Positions 33,476-43,003 are shown, counted from the stretch's first letter. The stretch: 64,000 bases of DNA from Candidatus Methanoperedens sp. (GCA_012026795.1 VEPM01000021.1:1-64000), one strand, 5' to 3'. The notes: a model not told the origin generated them from the sequence alone. Made by a program: numbers and translations.

Positions 33476-35053
33476 TTAATTATTAACAGTTGGGTCATAA
33501 ATCATAGATTTTCTACGTAATTCTTCAATTGATGACTGTAGCCAAAAATCGATCATTTTAAAACCGCGTATTTTACGAGCCCCTGTATATTGACTAACAT
33601 CTAACATATATGCTTCATATATTTTTCCAGGACAAGCGCTTACAGTTACACGCGATTTGACTTTATGGATTAATCGTAAATCTACAAGTTCATGAATATG
33701 TTTAATGTTTTCTGTTTTTTCATCTATATCCAATAAGAACAAGTTAGCCTTTGCTTGATTAATGCAGAAATTACGTATTTTTTGCCATTCACTTTCGAGT
33801 TTTACTTGGTCTTCAAGAGTATCTCTTTTGAATTCTTCTTTTTTAGTTGATTCATACTTTCCTACTGCAACGTTCACATCTTCCGCTCCAATTTTTTCGC
33901 CTCTATGATTTCTTCCTCGTTCACGTGCCACGTCGATAGATTTTCTGAAGACACCTAAGAAATCTCTGGCAACTCCTCCGCTTGCCAGAACGAGTCGATC
34001 AACTGCTCCTTCACTTAAGATTTGGTCTATTGAGATTTTTCCACTTTCAATTAAAAAACCATTTAATATTTTAACGAGAAATTGCTTTGTTTGAGAATAG
34101 CTTTCCAATGTTAAATCAAGATCAATTTCGTCCGCATCATCTCCTATTTTGACTCCTACTGGAGGATCACTATGGATATACCACAGAGATCTATGACGTA
34201 TTGTCCCAACTTTGAGCCATAGGTTATTTCCCTTGGCAATCCTGTGAAAGTAGTCTATAACATTTGCTTGGTCATTTCGACGTATATGATAAAGATCATC
34301 CAAAAAAATGTAAGAATCACCACTACTGAGTTCAGAAATTTGATGGAAAAGATTCTGATATTCTTTGATGTTTCTAAGAAGAAAATCAAATTTTTTCCTG
34401 TGAAAAGCTTCTTTTACTTCTTCACTTGCTGTTTCTTTCTCACTACCAGCAGATTTACCCTCTAAAGCAAATCCTTTGTTATCAGTACCTGCTTTAAGTT
34501 CATTTTCCTTAAATTTTTCTTTATCTAATTTAACTGTTTTTTCGGTTTCAATTTCATCGGCTGAATGAAGCAGTTCTTTAAGTTTTTTAATCTGTTCATC
34601 AAGGGATACTGAAATCTCTTTAGCCTTTTTCTTATCCATACCTGAACGATTTTTTTTATTTCTAAAAATCTTTTGACAAATCTTTTCAACAAAAGAAAAT
34701 TTTTTATCATCAGATAATGCAAGTTCATTGAGCACAATTTCAAACTTCGTTAATGATTCTATTAATACACTTATTAGAACATCTGGAAAACTATGTCCTT
34801 TGTATGTTTCAAGATCAATGTAAGCAATCGGGCGTCGGTCTTTCTTAAGGTCACTAACTGCTTTTCTTAAAAGACTTGATTTGCCCGAACCTCTTCGTCC
34901 AAAAACTATTTGGTGTTGCTTGCTTTTTGCTCTATTAAGAGTTCCTTTGGCTGGCTCAACAAATCTTTTTATACCTTCTTCTGTTGAGCGTATAGCTTCC
35001 TCGATAATGGTTGAGAGTTTTTCGATTTCAGGGGAATCTAATATTTCATTCAT
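33476..35053 (-). CDS. Large P-loop ATPase of unknown function
   Basis: A 525-residue protein. Walker A is in VFGRRGSGKSSLLRKA, Walker B is YIFLDDLYHI and a likely arginine-finger or sensor region is VGTIRHRSLW. Between Walker A and B there is a highly charged Lys/Glu insert (about 125-225). The C-terminal part looks like a winged-helix region (SRVTVSACPGKIYEAYML). This resembles Orc/Cdc6- or STAND-like AAA ATPases. It lies in an accessory region next to a transposase, so phage defence or plasmid maintenance are possible roles, not shown. Its promoter side is bordered by the IS element. Confidence 0.65.
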   Translation of the reverse strand: MNEILDSPEIEKLSTIIEEAIRSTEEGIKRFVEPAKGTLNRAKSKQHQIVFGRRGSGKSSLLRKAVSDLKKDRRPIAYIDLETYKGHSFPDVLISVLIESLTKFEIVLNELALSDDKKFSFVEKICQKIFRNKKNRSGMDKKKAKEISVSLDEQIKKLKELLHSADEIETEKTVKLDKEKFKENELKAGTDNKGFALEGKSAGSEKETASEEVKEAFHRKKFDFLLRNIKEYQNLFHQISELSSGDSYIFLDDLYHIRRNDQANVIDYFHRIAKGNNLWLKVGTIRHRSLWYIHSDPPVGVKIGDDADEIDLDLTLESYSQTKQFLVKILNGFLIESGKISIDQILSEGAVDRLVLASGGVARDFLGVFRKSIDVARERGRNHRGEKIGAEDVNVAVGKYESTKKEEFKRDTLEDQVKLESEWQKIRNFCINQAKANLFLLDIDEKTENIKHIHELVDLRLIHKVKSRVTVSACPGKIYEAYMLDVSQYTGARKIRGFKMIDFWLQSSIEELRRKSMIYDPTVNN

Positions 35054-35103
35054 AATATTGTCTCTTAAGTTGTAAAATTCTCTTAATATCGAACCTTTAA
35101 TTA

Positions 35104-36556
35104 GCTTGACTTTGTCAGATTACCTCCCTCTTTTATGGTGAGATAATTTTGCTGAGTCCCGTGCTTTATGTTTTTTCTTGATCAATTTTAAGATTTCTTT
35201 ATCCGTCACCTTTCTTTTAGGCATAATAACTTCAAAAATCTCCCTCACATCCCTAATAGTAAGTAGTGGTGCTTTCAATTCCCATTTGTCCTGCATCTCA
35301 AGAAGAAACAGCATTGCCATAAAAACCATAGCCACATGATGATTCCAGCCAATATAACCTCTGACTTCATAATCTGCTAAACCTACCTCTCCTTTAGCAT
35401 CCTCAATGGCACGCTCAATCCAGTAACGGCTGCAAGACATTTTTCCAATTCTCTCAATGCTTGTATCGATCGAAGCATTTGAGAACTGGTATTTTGTCTC
35501 AGTTTCCCCCTCATTACTTCGAATAACAAGCCAGCACTCCTCACCCGGCAATTTATCCGTGACTGGAAAAACCCTCAGATATGCAAGCTTGCACCACATT
35601 TCTTTTCGTTCAGAATTCCTAAGATATACCCTTTGCCACTGTGAAGGGTCTAATTCGTTTGCTAACTTATCTACTCGTATCGGGTTACTATCATTATTAA
35701 GAACCTTTTCGATTGTTGGATTCCGTCCTCGGATTCCATTTTGGGGTACTCCAACATCAGGTCTGTTCAACCATACTCTTGTATCACAGGGTATGTCAGC
35801 AATATAAACAATCCTCTCTTTTTCAAGTTCAGCAAGAAACCATGGTTGTTGCCCGTAAAAAGAATCCATCCCAATCCAACCAAAAGGGATGTCTCGTCTT
35901 TTGGCATCAAGTATCATTTCCAGCCCAAGCTCAGCTTTGGTTTTAAAAACCAGATCATCCGGGATGCCGCATTTCTTTCTGCGTTCGATATCATCTACCC
36001 ACTCCTGAGGAATGTAAAGACGTTTATCCATTAATATCCTCTTGTTATTGTTTACATAACCCAGGAAAACTCCTACCTGGCAGTTTTCTATTTTTCCCAG
36101 TCGTCCACAGTATTGCCTTTGCACTCCTGCTGAACTATCGCCTTGTTTTGGAAATCCTGACTCGTCTAACTGAAGAGAGCCATTTTCTTTGTCACCGATC
36201 AGTTCAACCAAACGGTCCTGAATGTCGTGTATGAGACCATTTTCGTCCCATAACGAATCTGATATAAAGTGCTGGAGTGATTGATTATTGCAGTTCGGAA
36301 CAGTCTTTGCTATTTCTGTCATAGTCCCCCTTTTTTGTACGGTCAAGCAGCCATAGAGATATTTCTTGGATTGCTCAATAACTTTGCGTGTTCTGGTCTT
36401 AAAACGTTCTATGAAATAGTTATGGTAGATCTTTAATTCGATCCTTGCCTGTATTATGTCCTCTCTTATAAGTTTGAAAAATATCTTAATATGTACTCCC
36501 CATATTTAAGAGGGCAATCAAAATATAATAGAGTGGCTAATGTGACAATGTCAAGT
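35104..36556 (-). mobile_element. IS701-like insertion sequence
   Basis: Terminal inverted repeats of about 21-22 bp are at 35104-35124 (GCTTGACTTTGTCAGATTACC) and 36535-36556 (inverse of ACTTGACATTGTCACATTAGCC), with about four mismatches. The 1.45-kb unit holds one transposase gene on the minus strand. I could not identify a clear target-site duplication at its ends. Element size fits IS701. Confidence 0.75.
35120..36490 (-). CDS. IS701-family DDE transposase
   Basis: The product has the IS701-family layout, beginning FIERFKTRTRKVIEQSKKYLYG, then GTMTEIAKTVPNCNNQSLQHFISD, the first catalytic Asp in LQLDESGFPKQG, the second in IGMDSFYG, and the Glu in IERAIEDAKGE. No ATG or GTG is in frame for 48 codons before the TTG at 36346, yet the conserved N-terminus lies there. 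The codon ATT at 36488-36490 is preceded by GGGGAG, so I extend to it (456 residues); a decayed start is the alternative. Intact otherwise. It is next to the start of the P-loop ATPase gene. Confidence 0.8.
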   Translation of the reverse strand: MKIFFKLIREDIIQARIELKIYHNYFIERFKTRTRKVIEQSKKYLYGCLTVQKRGTMTEIAKTVPNCNNQSLQHFISDSLWDENGLIHDIQDRLVELIGDKENGSLQLDESGFPKQGDSSAGVQRQYCGRLGKIENCQVGVFLGYVNNNKRILMDKRLYIPQEWVDDIERRKKCGIPDDLVFKTKAELGLEMILDAKRRDIPFGWIGMDSFYGQQPWFLAELEKERIVYIADIPCDTRVWLNRPDVGVPQNGIRGRNPTIEKVLNNDSNPIRVDKLANELDPSQWQRVYLRNSERKEMWCKLAYLRVFPVTDKLPGEECWLVIRSNEGETETKYQFSNASIDTSIERIGKMSCSRYWIERAIEDAKGEVGLADYEVRGYIGWNHHVAMVFMAMLFLLEMQDKWELKAPLLTIRDVREIFEVIMPKRKVTDKEILKLIKKKHKARDSAKLSHHKRGR

Positions 36557-36946
36557 TAGTATTAAAGCTATTTTAATCTTTCATACATAATGTTTCTTTA
36601 GTTTCACTATACTTCTCCGAGCATGAAATCCCGATCTCCTTCAGTCACTAAACCCCATATTGAAGATAACTACCAACAAATGCAATGAAAGTTTATGCGA
36701 AATATAGCGTGTTTTAGGTCAACCATAAAATGTGTTGCACTTTGGCCTAACTACCAACATGATTTGAAACGGTCTCCAAAATTTTTTCTTTGATCAAGAA
36801 AGTAGGATTAGTTTCATAATGTTAATTATCAATATACCTAAGATGGCCAATAAAAAATTCTCTACAAGTGTTGAATTAGACCTAATTACACCTATTAAAA
36901 AAACGACAAAAAATATGGACAAAATCTAACATCAAGAAAGATTGAA
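36557..36946. other. Gap between IS and membrane protein, with direct repeat copy 2
   Basis: About 390 bases between the IS and the next gene. The right half is direct repeat copy 2 (36753-36944), which ends just before the ATG at 36947. The left half (36557-36750) has no gene that I can support. Confidence 0.55.
36753..36944 (+). repeat. Direct repeat copy 2 (about 190 bp)
   Basis: The partner of 32374-32564 in the same orientation. Its 36-codon ORF (36819-36929) ends in KNMDKI and TAA. The last bases run up to the start of the next membrane protein gene, so this copy may supply its promoter and 5' region. Confidence 0.7.
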
Positions 36947-37387
36947 ATGTATCTAACACGAAAATCGATACTCACAGCAGGGTGCGCAATCGTATTAACA
37001 TCAGGACTGGCAATTCTTCTTGTTCTTCTAACCGCTTTCCCAATATCCTATTTTTCAATTCCTGTTCAAAAACTTACTCTGCTCTTGATTTTTATAATTT
37101 CATTAATTGTTGCAATACCTCTCATATTTAAAAAATTAAACCGTCTTCCCAACGAGAAAAAGATACTCGGCTGGACCTTTATGGGACTCGGTGCTGAATT
37201 CATCTTATTTCCGTTCATGCTTTTGATCTATATTTTCAATTTTTCATCGGTATTTAGCATAATTATCGGAGGAACAATTATAATGATTTCTTTAATATTC
37301 GGGTTATCTGTCGGCTTAATAAGTATTGTAATAGGAATGTTACTGGTCAGGAGAAAATATAGAGATTTAAATCCTGAGAAAAGATAA
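36947..37387 (+). CDS. Four-helix membrane protein of unknown function
   Basis: A 146-residue, very hydrophobic protein with four predicted membrane helices (about 8-32, 42-60, 75-96, 103-132) and a basic tail (RRKYRDLNPEKR). No motif is recognised. It starts at the edge of direct repeat copy 2 and is followed 8 nt later by a thioredoxin-like gene, so they may share an operon. Confidence 0.6.
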   Translation: MYLTRKSILTAGCAIVLTSGLAILLVLLTAFPISYFSIPVQKLTLLLIFIISLIVAIPLIFKKLNRLPNEKKILGWTFMGLGAEFILFPFMLLIYIFNFSSVFSIIIGGTIIMISLIFGLSVGLISIVIGMLLVRRKYRDLNPEKR

Positions 37388-37395
37388 GAGGATGT

Positions 37396-37737
37396 ATGAA
37401 CGAAGATGATGAACTTGCACAGATAAAAAAGAAAAGACTTGAAGAACTGATGAAGCGCCAGCAGGATGCTGTTACCCCGAAACGCCAGATTGTGATTGAG
37501 GTATTTACATCACCGACATGTCCCCACTGCCCCACCGCTGTTGCGATGGCAAAGGAAGTTGCCTCGCAGACACAGGGTGTACAGGCGTTTGAGATTTCAA
37601 CAGGTACCCCGCAGGGTTTTGCTAAAGCTGCGCTTTATGGTGTTAAGGCCGTCCCAACAGTATTCATTGATCACAAATGCGCTTTTGTCGGAGCGCCGCC
37701 ATCTATCGAAGCGTTGCGAAAGGCGTTGAAAAATTAA
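37396..37737 (+). CDS. Thioredoxin/glutaredoxin-like protein
   Basis: A 113-residue thioredoxin-fold protein. The active site reads SPTCPHCPTAV (CPHC), and the cis-Pro loop is VKAVPTVFID. In archaea such proteins act as small protein-disulfide oxidoreductases. A 25-residue N-terminal helix, DDELAQIKKKRLEELMKRQQ, closely resembles the N-terminus of PDCD5, encoded 5 kb away. It follows the membrane protein gene in the same direction and its stop overlaps the convergent gene by 4 nt. Confidence 0.85.
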   Translation: MNEDDELAQIKKKRLEELMKRQQDAVTPKRQIVIEVFTSPTCPHCPTAVAMAKEVASQTQGVQAFEISTGTPQGFAKAALYGVKAVPTVFIDHKCAFVGAPPSIEALRKALKN

Positions 37738-38195
37738 ATATCAAACGGGATTTTCTCAAAATTCCCATCTTTAAGGTTCTTAAACTCAACCCCGCCTTTA
37801 ACCCCTGATATCTCAACACCGTCAAAATCACCCGGGCCGCATAAGACGTCCTGTTCGGGATGTGTTCCAGGCATTATGCTGCAGCTTACCCGCGTCCTGT
37901 CACCGGCAGAAACAACGATCTTTAAGCGTCTTGATGCAGGGTGCTTTTTAGGAAGGGCAATAAAAGGCGACCCCACTTCACGTATCATAAAAAGAATGCA
38001 TCTTAAGCCTTTTATTATGGTGTCATCAGTCCCAAAACCTGACGCTATAATCAAATCCTCCGGTTCAAGGGCAAGTATTATTTCCTCTTTATCCGTTTCC
38101 AGGAAGAATTGTTTATCTTCTCCTACTTTAACTATTCCGAGGGTTCCTTCTTTTCCCCGGACAAGGAGCAATTCCGTTTTATTTAAAGGGATCAT
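37734..38195 (-). CDS. Euryarchaeal protein of unknown function, coupled to a zinc ribbon
   Basis: I choose the ATG at 38195, which overlaps the stop of the small zinc-ribbon gene (ATGA); an earlier ATG at 38234 lies inside that gene. The 153-residue product is beta-rich (LLLVRGKEGTLGIVKV, RLKIVVSAGDRTRVSCSIMPG) with no motif I recognise. It seems to be a soluble protein. The tight coupling suggests it works with the zinc ribbon. Confidence 0.65.
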   Translation of the reverse strand: MIPLNKTELLLVRGKEGTLGIVKVGEDKQFFLETDKEEIILALEPEDLIIASGFGTDDTIIKGLRCILFMIREVGSPFIALPKKHPASRRLKIVVSAGDRTRVSCSIMPGTHPEQDVLCGPGDFDGVEISGVKGGVEFKNLKDGNFEKIPFDI

Positions 38196-38356
38196 TCTTC
38201 CGGGAACATAAGGCTCGTTTTGCTTGACTGGCATGACGGGCAGATCACTTTTTTCCCGATGCCCTTGAACTCATTGTTACAATCAGCACATTTATAATAT
38301 TTTGCTGATAACACATCATCACATTCCATCTTCATTACATCACCGACACTGCACAT
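38192..38356 (-). CDS. 54-residue zinc-ribbon protein
   Basis: A short gene with a very strong ribosome site (TTAGGAGGTGAAC before the ATG). The product has YKCADCNNEF and VICPSCQSS, two CXXC knuckles 15 residues apart, a typical zinc ribbon, plus an N-terminal Cys-containing stretch. It overlaps the next gene by 4 nt in the translation-coupling manner. Such small ribbons often bind RNA or a protein partner. Confidence 0.72.
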   Translation of the reverse strand: MCSVGDVMKMECDDVLSAKYYKCADCNNEFKGIGKKVICPSCQSSKTSLMFPEE

Positions 38357-38414
38357 ATTTTTGTTCACCTCCTAAATATCATGATCGTATAGGTTAAATC
38401 ATGCTCACGATATA

Positions 38415-38921
38415 TTAACCTTTTGCAAAACATTTGTTGATATATCGTTCGTATACCGCAGCTTCCACGGTCTTACCTGCCCAGAACTTAATAAGTTCTC
38501 CCCCGTTGATTATTGCTGTCAGGGGGAGCTTCTTCTCTTCTGCTTCTTCATGGAAGATAACCTGGTATAACAAACCTTCAGGCCTATCCTCGATCACTTC
38601 AAATATCTCTATCTTATTCCCGTATTTTTCTTTGATTTCAAGTATGTTTGGCTCATTGCCCTCACATATCTTGCATTTATCCTCTCGCATCCTGTCGCGC
38701 CTGATATTCAGGAAAACAGGGATTTCTATTTCATTTATCCTTTTGACAACCTGTGAAACCTGGTTGTACCTTTCACCTGCAAATTGCTCGATAAAAGACT
38801 TGAAATCAACCTTTACCTCATCAACTGTCATTGAATTCTTTTCTGCCAGTGCTTCGATAAATCTCTGTTTGAAGGATTCTTTATGTGCCGCTAAGAGGTC
38901 TGTCAGGTTCATGGTGTTCAT
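38415..38921 (-). CDS. Thioredoxin-like protein with CKIC motif
   Basis: A 168-residue protein. The first half is helical (LLAAHKESFKQRF..., SFIEQFAGERYNQV). The second half looks like a thioredoxin fold with a CKIC motif (about residue 83), then the strand IFEVIEDRPEG and a PLTAIINGGEL segment in the place of the cis-Pro loop. It may exchange electrons with other thiol proteins in this region. Its start has ATGs at both 38921 and 38912. Family unknown to me. Confidence 0.6.
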   Translation of the reverse strand: MNTMNLTDLLAAHKESFKQRFIEALAEKNSMTVDEVKVDFKSFIEQFAGERYNQVSQVVKRINEIEIPVFLNIRRDRMREDKCKICEGNEPNILEIKEKYGNKIEIFEVIEDRPEGLLYQVIFHEEAEEKKLPLTAIINGGELIKFWAGKTVEAAVYERYINKCFAKG

Positions 38922-39006
38922 GGTAATCCATCAGAAATATATGTCCAATGGTTAAAGGATTTTGATTACCAAAAATAAAAAAGAAAATGGTAGGTAAAAT
39001 ATCTAC

Positions 39007-40491
39007 CTACTTCTTATCGACTGGTGCGGCTTTTGGAGCTTCCTTTGCCGCAGGCGGTTCTGCCTTCGGGGCTGCCTCAGCTTTCGGAGCCTCTTTTACA
39101 GGAGCTTTGGGTGCTTCAGCTTTCGGAGCTGGTGCAGCTACCGGTGCTTCCGCAGCTTTTGGTGCTTCCACCTTCGGAGCTGCCGGTGGTTTGGGCGGGA
39201 TCGTCTGCGTCCTGAAAAGGTCGCTTATGGATTCCATTGGAGCGCCCGGTGCGGGTGGTTTGACATCGGTACTCAGACCCATCAAATTAGCTGTAAGAAC
39301 TACAAGGTCGTCCACGTTCATGTCAAGTTTGAGTTCATTCCTGCCATCAAGGAGGTTTCTCCTGCAGAACGGGCATGTGCTTATCAATGCTTCTGCACCT
39401 GTCTCTTTTGCATCAGTGACACGTGCTTTTGCCACGCCGAGTGCAAGGTCGGGAATACCTGCTTTTACGCCTCCGCCAGCGCCGCAGCATCTCTGTTCCT
39501 TGCGGTTTCGTTTCATTTCCACAAGTTTGATTCCAGGCATGCTTTTTATGACTTTCCTGGGCTCTTCGAACACACCAACATGTCTTCCAAGATGGCATGG
39601 GTCATGGTAAGTGACTGTCTTGTTAAGGCTCTTTTCCCACTTTATCTTCCCGGCCTCAACTTGCTCTGCCAGGAACTGGGACATATGGATCGCTTCAAAG
39701 GGCAACGCTTTTCCATAAGCACGCGGCCAGTCGATCTTTGCTGCCCTGAAACATCCGGCGCAGGCAAATATGACTCTCTTTGCGCCTCTTGCTTTCAGTG
39801 CTTCAACATTATGAATCGCGGCTTTCTTCGGGGTATCATTTATATGCTGCTGGCCTGTTCTTATAAGGGCCGAAGAGCAGCACCATTCATCTTCTCCAAG
39901 GACCATGAACGGTACATTGAGCTTATTCAATATCCTGGCAGTGCTGACACCCAGAACCTGCTGGTTGTATCCTGCTGTGCATCCTATGAAATATGCAATA
40001 TCGGATTTTTCGGCTATCTTGATATCAGGTGTCATCCATGCAAGGCGGTCTTTTTGCTGCTTCATGTATGGATTATGCCCTTCTTCAATGAGTTTTGGGA
40101 AAAGGCTCTGCTTGCCGAAAGGACCGGTTCCGTGTTTTACAAGGTTCGCTCTTGTGGATTCCCATAGTTCGATAGTGTTGATACCCGCAGGGCATACTGT
40201 TCCGCACATACCGCACGTAGTACAATTATACAGGTCATCTGTGAACTTCTTTATTTCCTCAGGAGAAATTTTTTCCGGCCCGAAAAGCCTTGCTTTCAGA
40301 CCATAACTCTTGGTCATAAAAGCCCGCCACCGCAGGATCTTATCTCTTGGTTCGATGTCCTGGTTCTTATCCCTTGCATCAAAGGTCGGGCAGTACTTTA
40401 CACACTCGCCGCACCGGGTACATGCATCAAATTCCATCAACTGTGCTGCAGTGAAATTTACCGTGTTTAATGAAGGTTTCTCTTTAGCCAA
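39007..40491 (-). CDS. hdrD: Heterodisulfide reductase subunit D (HdrD)
   Basis: Start at the TTG at 40491 (494 residues) with GGAGG 8 nt upstream, inside the end of hdrE; an earlier TTG at 40515 has no such site. Two ferredoxin-type [4Fe-4S] motifs are near the N-terminus ([11 protein letters not shown] and [11 protein letters not shown]), then two CCG domains with [10 protein letters not shown] and CCGAGGG that hold the noncubane cluster reducing CoM-S-S-CoB. The last about 75 residues are an unusual Ala/Pro/Lys/Glu tail with EAPKA repeats. Together with HdrE it couples methanophenazine or menaquinone to the heterodisulfide; in methane oxidation it runs in reverse. Confidence 0.93.
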   Translation of the reverse strand: MAKEKPSLNTVNFTAAQLMEFDACTRCGECVKYCPTFDARDKNQDIEPRDKILRWRAFMTKSYGLKARLFGPEKISPEEIKKFTDDLYNCTTCGMCGTVCPAGINTIELWESTRANLVKHGTGPFGKQSLFPKLIEEGHNPYMKQQKDRLAWMTPDIKIAEKSDIAYFIGCTAGYNQQVLGVSTARILNKLNVPFMVLGEDEWCCSSALIRTGQQHINDTPKKAAIHNVEALKARGAKRVIFACAGCFRAAKIDWPRAYGKALPFEAIHMSQFLAEQVEAGKIKWEKSLNKTVTYHDPCHLGRHVGVFEEPRKVIKSMPGIKLVEMKRNRKEQRCCGAGGGVKAGIPDLALGVAKARVTDAKETGAEALISTCPFCRRNLLDGRNELKLDMNVDDLVVLTANLMGLSTDVKPPAPGAPMESISDLFRTQTIPPKPPAAPKVEAPKAAEAPVAAPAPKAEAPKAPVKEAPKAEAAPKAEPPAAKEAPKAAPVDKK

Positions 40492-40492
40492 T

Positions 40493-41299
40493 TTACTCGC
40501 CTCCCTGGTTGACAAGAATGGTCAGGGGTGCTGTTATCATATGGAAATACTTGCTAAATGGAAGATAAGCAACACAGAATAGCAGGGTAAAGACCTCATG
40601 GAATAGCACAGTTATATTATCAAAAAATCCTGGAGCTTTCGCTTCATATACTGAGATTACAGCCCTTTCAAGACCTGCTGTCTCACGGATAGCTTGTGCA
40701 TAAAATCCTGTGATTACGACAATTAGCAGGCCAATAATCAATATCCAGTCGACATCCGCGTTGCGGGCCTGAACATCTTTCCCGGTTGAGAATAATCTTC
40801 TTCCTATGGCGATAATAATGCCTGCAACGAGCATATAACCGAAAATGTCATTGGGAAGCTCCAGGGATTTCCACATATTGATGAAGAATTCAGGCCCTGC
40901 TCCAAGGGCAAAAGGCCCATAGAATTCAGCTGCTGCGGCAACAATAGTCAATATTAACAATCCGATCCAGCCCCAGAAGATCAGGATATGCATGAACCAT
41001 TCAAGTTTCCTGCGCCTGTATGTCCTGCGCTGGAATGCCACATCAAGTATCAACACTTCAAGGGCATGTCCTAAACCTTTTTCAAATATCCTGCTGATTA
41101 TCATCTTGAGAGCGCCCCATGCACCATATGGTTTTGTAGCGCCTTCGGGGATTGCTCGCCCCCATTTTTCTAATTGTATGTATATTCCAACAATGAACAG
41201 GATGATAGATATGATCGCTGCGATAACCATGATCCTGTAATCGATGAAAAGCGTATCGAATACCGTTTTACCAAATATTGTAAGGCCTTCTGTTGCCAT
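40493..41299 (-). CDS. hdrE: Heterodisulfide reductase cytochrome b subunit (HdrE)
   Basis: A 268-residue membrane protein with five to six helices of the NarI/HdrE cytochrome b type. Histidines suited to bind two hemes b are in [31 protein letters not shown] and KYFHMITAP. It hands electrons between the quinone-like carrier in the membrane and HdrD. The gene precedes hdrD and their ends nearly touch (TAA then one base, then TTG), which is strong translational coupling. Confidence 0.9.
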   Translation of the reverse strand: MATEGLTIFGKTVFDTLFIDYRIMVIAAIISIILFIVGIYIQLEKWGRAIPEGATKPYGAWGALKMIISRIFEKGLGHALEVLILDVAFQRRTYRRRKLEWFMHILIFWGWIGLLILTIVAAAAEFYGPFALGAGPEFFINMWKSLELPNDIFGYMLVAGIIIAIGRRLFSTGKDVQARNADVDWILIIGLLIVVITGFYAQAIRETAGLERAVISVYEAKAPGFFDNITVLFHEVFTLLFCVAYLPFSKYFHMITAPLTILVNQGGE

Positions 41300-41460
41300 T
41301 TTTATCCTCCTATTATAGCCTGACGGCTTTCAGTCTCCTAAGAATCTATGTAATATTAAGCTTTCTATATGAAGTCAGGGTGTTGAGATATTGTCCGAAT
41401 CCTGACATATAAAGGCATGACACATGTTTTAATATGTTACAAAATAGATAGAAACTTATA

Positions 41461-42726
41461 ATGCTGGAACTTTTTAATTCTCTTACCAGAAAAAAAGAAA
41501 CATTTGAACCATCAGGAAACATAGTCGGAATATATACATGCGGCCCCTCGGTTTACCAGTATGCACATATCGGGAATTTCAGGACTTTTGTATTTGAAGA
41601 TGTGCTTGTAAGGTATCTAAAATTTAAAGGCTACGCAGTAAAAAGAGTAATGAATCTTACTGATATTGAGGATAAAGCAATAACCACTGCAAAAAAGGAA
41701 GGAAAGAAGCTTTCCGAACTGACGGAATACTATTCAAAGATTTTTTTCGAGGATATGGAAACCCTGGAACTATTACCTGCCGATGTTTTTCCAAGAGCCA
41801 CACAACATGTGCCTGAGATAATCGATATTATAAAAAAGATAATGAGAAATGGTTACGCTTACACTGGTAAGGACGGATCGGTTTATTATGATGTCCCAGA
41901 GTTCAAAGATTATGGTAAACTCTCGCATCTTAAGCTGAGGGCAGGAAAGAAAAAAATTAAAAGGGACGAATGGGGTGAAGATACTTCAATTATCTCGGAT
42001 TTCGCTCTCTGGAAGTCATATGAGAAAAAAGACGGAGATGTTTTCTGGGAAACTGAACTCGGAAAAGGCCGCCCAGGCTGGCATATAGAATGTTCTGCCA
42101 TGTCTTCAAAGCATCTTGGCAAACGCTTTGATATTCATGTTGGAGGGATTGATAATATTTTCCCGCATCATGAGAACGTAATAGCGCAAAATTTCGGAGC
42201 ATTCGGTATTAATCCTTCCAGATACTGGCTTCATTGCAAGCATCTCATGGTTGATGGCAACAAGATGTCAAAATCCGGCGGTAATTTCTACACGCTCCAT
42301 GACCTGATCCGGAAAGGATGGGAACCAATGGCGATAAAATATCTGCTGCTTTCCATTAACTACAGGCGAAGGCTGAATTTCACACTTGAAGGACTCAGGG
42401 AAGCCACTGAAAAAATTGACATGACCTGTGCTGCGATAAAACGCCTGAAAACAATAAATGGCAGTGATAATATTCAAAAAATCGTGACCAGAACAAGAAA
42501 AAAATTTGAAAATGTGATGGATGATAACCTTAATACAGGAAAAGCGCTAAAAATTATGGAAAAGTTCGTAGAGGAGGTAAGTAAATTGAATCCTGACAAA
42601 AAATCCTCTGAAGAGATTCTTGGATTATTCAGGGATTTTGACCTGGTGCTCGGATTACAGCTATTTACATCCTCCGAATCTGCATTTCATGCTTCTTGGG
42701 CTGAAGCTGCATCAGGAGCGCCTTAA
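41461..42726 (+). CDS. cysS: Cysteinyl-tRNA synthetase
   Basis: A 421-residue class I synthetase. C27 (IYTCGPSVY) is a zinc ligand at the active site, HIGN (residues 36-39) is the HIGH motif, and KMSKSGGN is the KMSKS motif. [18 protein letters not shown] holds other zinc ligands. The length is shorter than bacterial CysRS (about 460) because of a reduced C-terminal anticodon region. An AT-rich promoter precedes it. The last 62 nt overlap the end of the convergent PDCD5 gene. Confidence 0.94.
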   Translation: MLELFNSLTRKKETFEPSGNIVGIYTCGPSVYQYAHIGNFRTFVFEDVLVRYLKFKGYAVKRVMNLTDIEDKAITTAKKEGKKLSELTEYYSKIFFEDMETLELLPADVFPRATQHVPEIIDIIKKIMRNGYAYTGKDGSVYYDVPEFKDYGKLSHLKLRAGKKKIKRDEWGEDTSIISDFALWKSYEKKDGDVFWETELGKGRPGWHIECSAMSSKHLGKRFDIHVGGIDNIFPHHENVIAQNFGAFGINPSRYWLHCKHLMVDGNKMSKSGGNFYTLHDLIRKGWEPMAIKYLLLSINYRRRLNFTLEGLREATEKIDMTCAAIKRLKTINGSDNIQKIVTRTRKKFENVMDDNLNTGKALKIMEKFVEEVSKLNPDKKSSEEILGLFRDFDLVLGLQLFTSSESAFHASWAEAASGAP

Positions 42727-43003
42727 GTTTTGCATCATCGATTTTTCCTGCAAGTCTTCCGCTCTGGGCAAGTGACACAAGCTGTGCCTCGACATTTGCA
42801 ACAAGCTCAGGCTTTGTCATCTTAAGAGTGTTCAATCTCTCTCTTGCTTCAGGCGTAAGGATCTGGCGCAGGATAGACTGCTTTTTAGCCTCATACTCCG
42901 CGCGCGCCTGCTCCTGCTGAGCAGCCTGTGCCTGGGCTGAATACTGTTGCTGCTGTAATTGCTCAAGCCTGCGTCTTTTTATTTCTTCTAGATCCTCATC
43001 CAT
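42665..43003 (-). CDS. PDCD5-family DNA-binding protein
   Basis: I take the ATG at 43003 (112 residues); a TTG three codons earlier is possible. The archaeal PDCD5/TFAR19 layout is clear: N-terminal charged helix [19 protein letters not shown], Gln/Ala-rich linker, then [36 protein letters not shown] and a basic C-terminus. Such proteins bind dsDNA. It follows rps19e closely in the same direction. Its 3' end overlaps cysS. Confidence 0.93.
   Translation of the reverse strand: MDEDLEEIKRRRLEQLQQQQYSAQAQAAQQEQARAEYEAKKQSILRQILTPEARERLNTLKMTKPELVANVEAQLVSLAQSGRLAGKIDDAKLKALLMQLQPKKHEMQIRRM

Noticed and set aside
38987-39610. 207-codon Ala/Ser-rich frame on the plus strand
   Set aside because: It is the complementary reading of the HdrD Ala/Pro/Lys tail and CCG domain; the repeats create open frames on the other strand.
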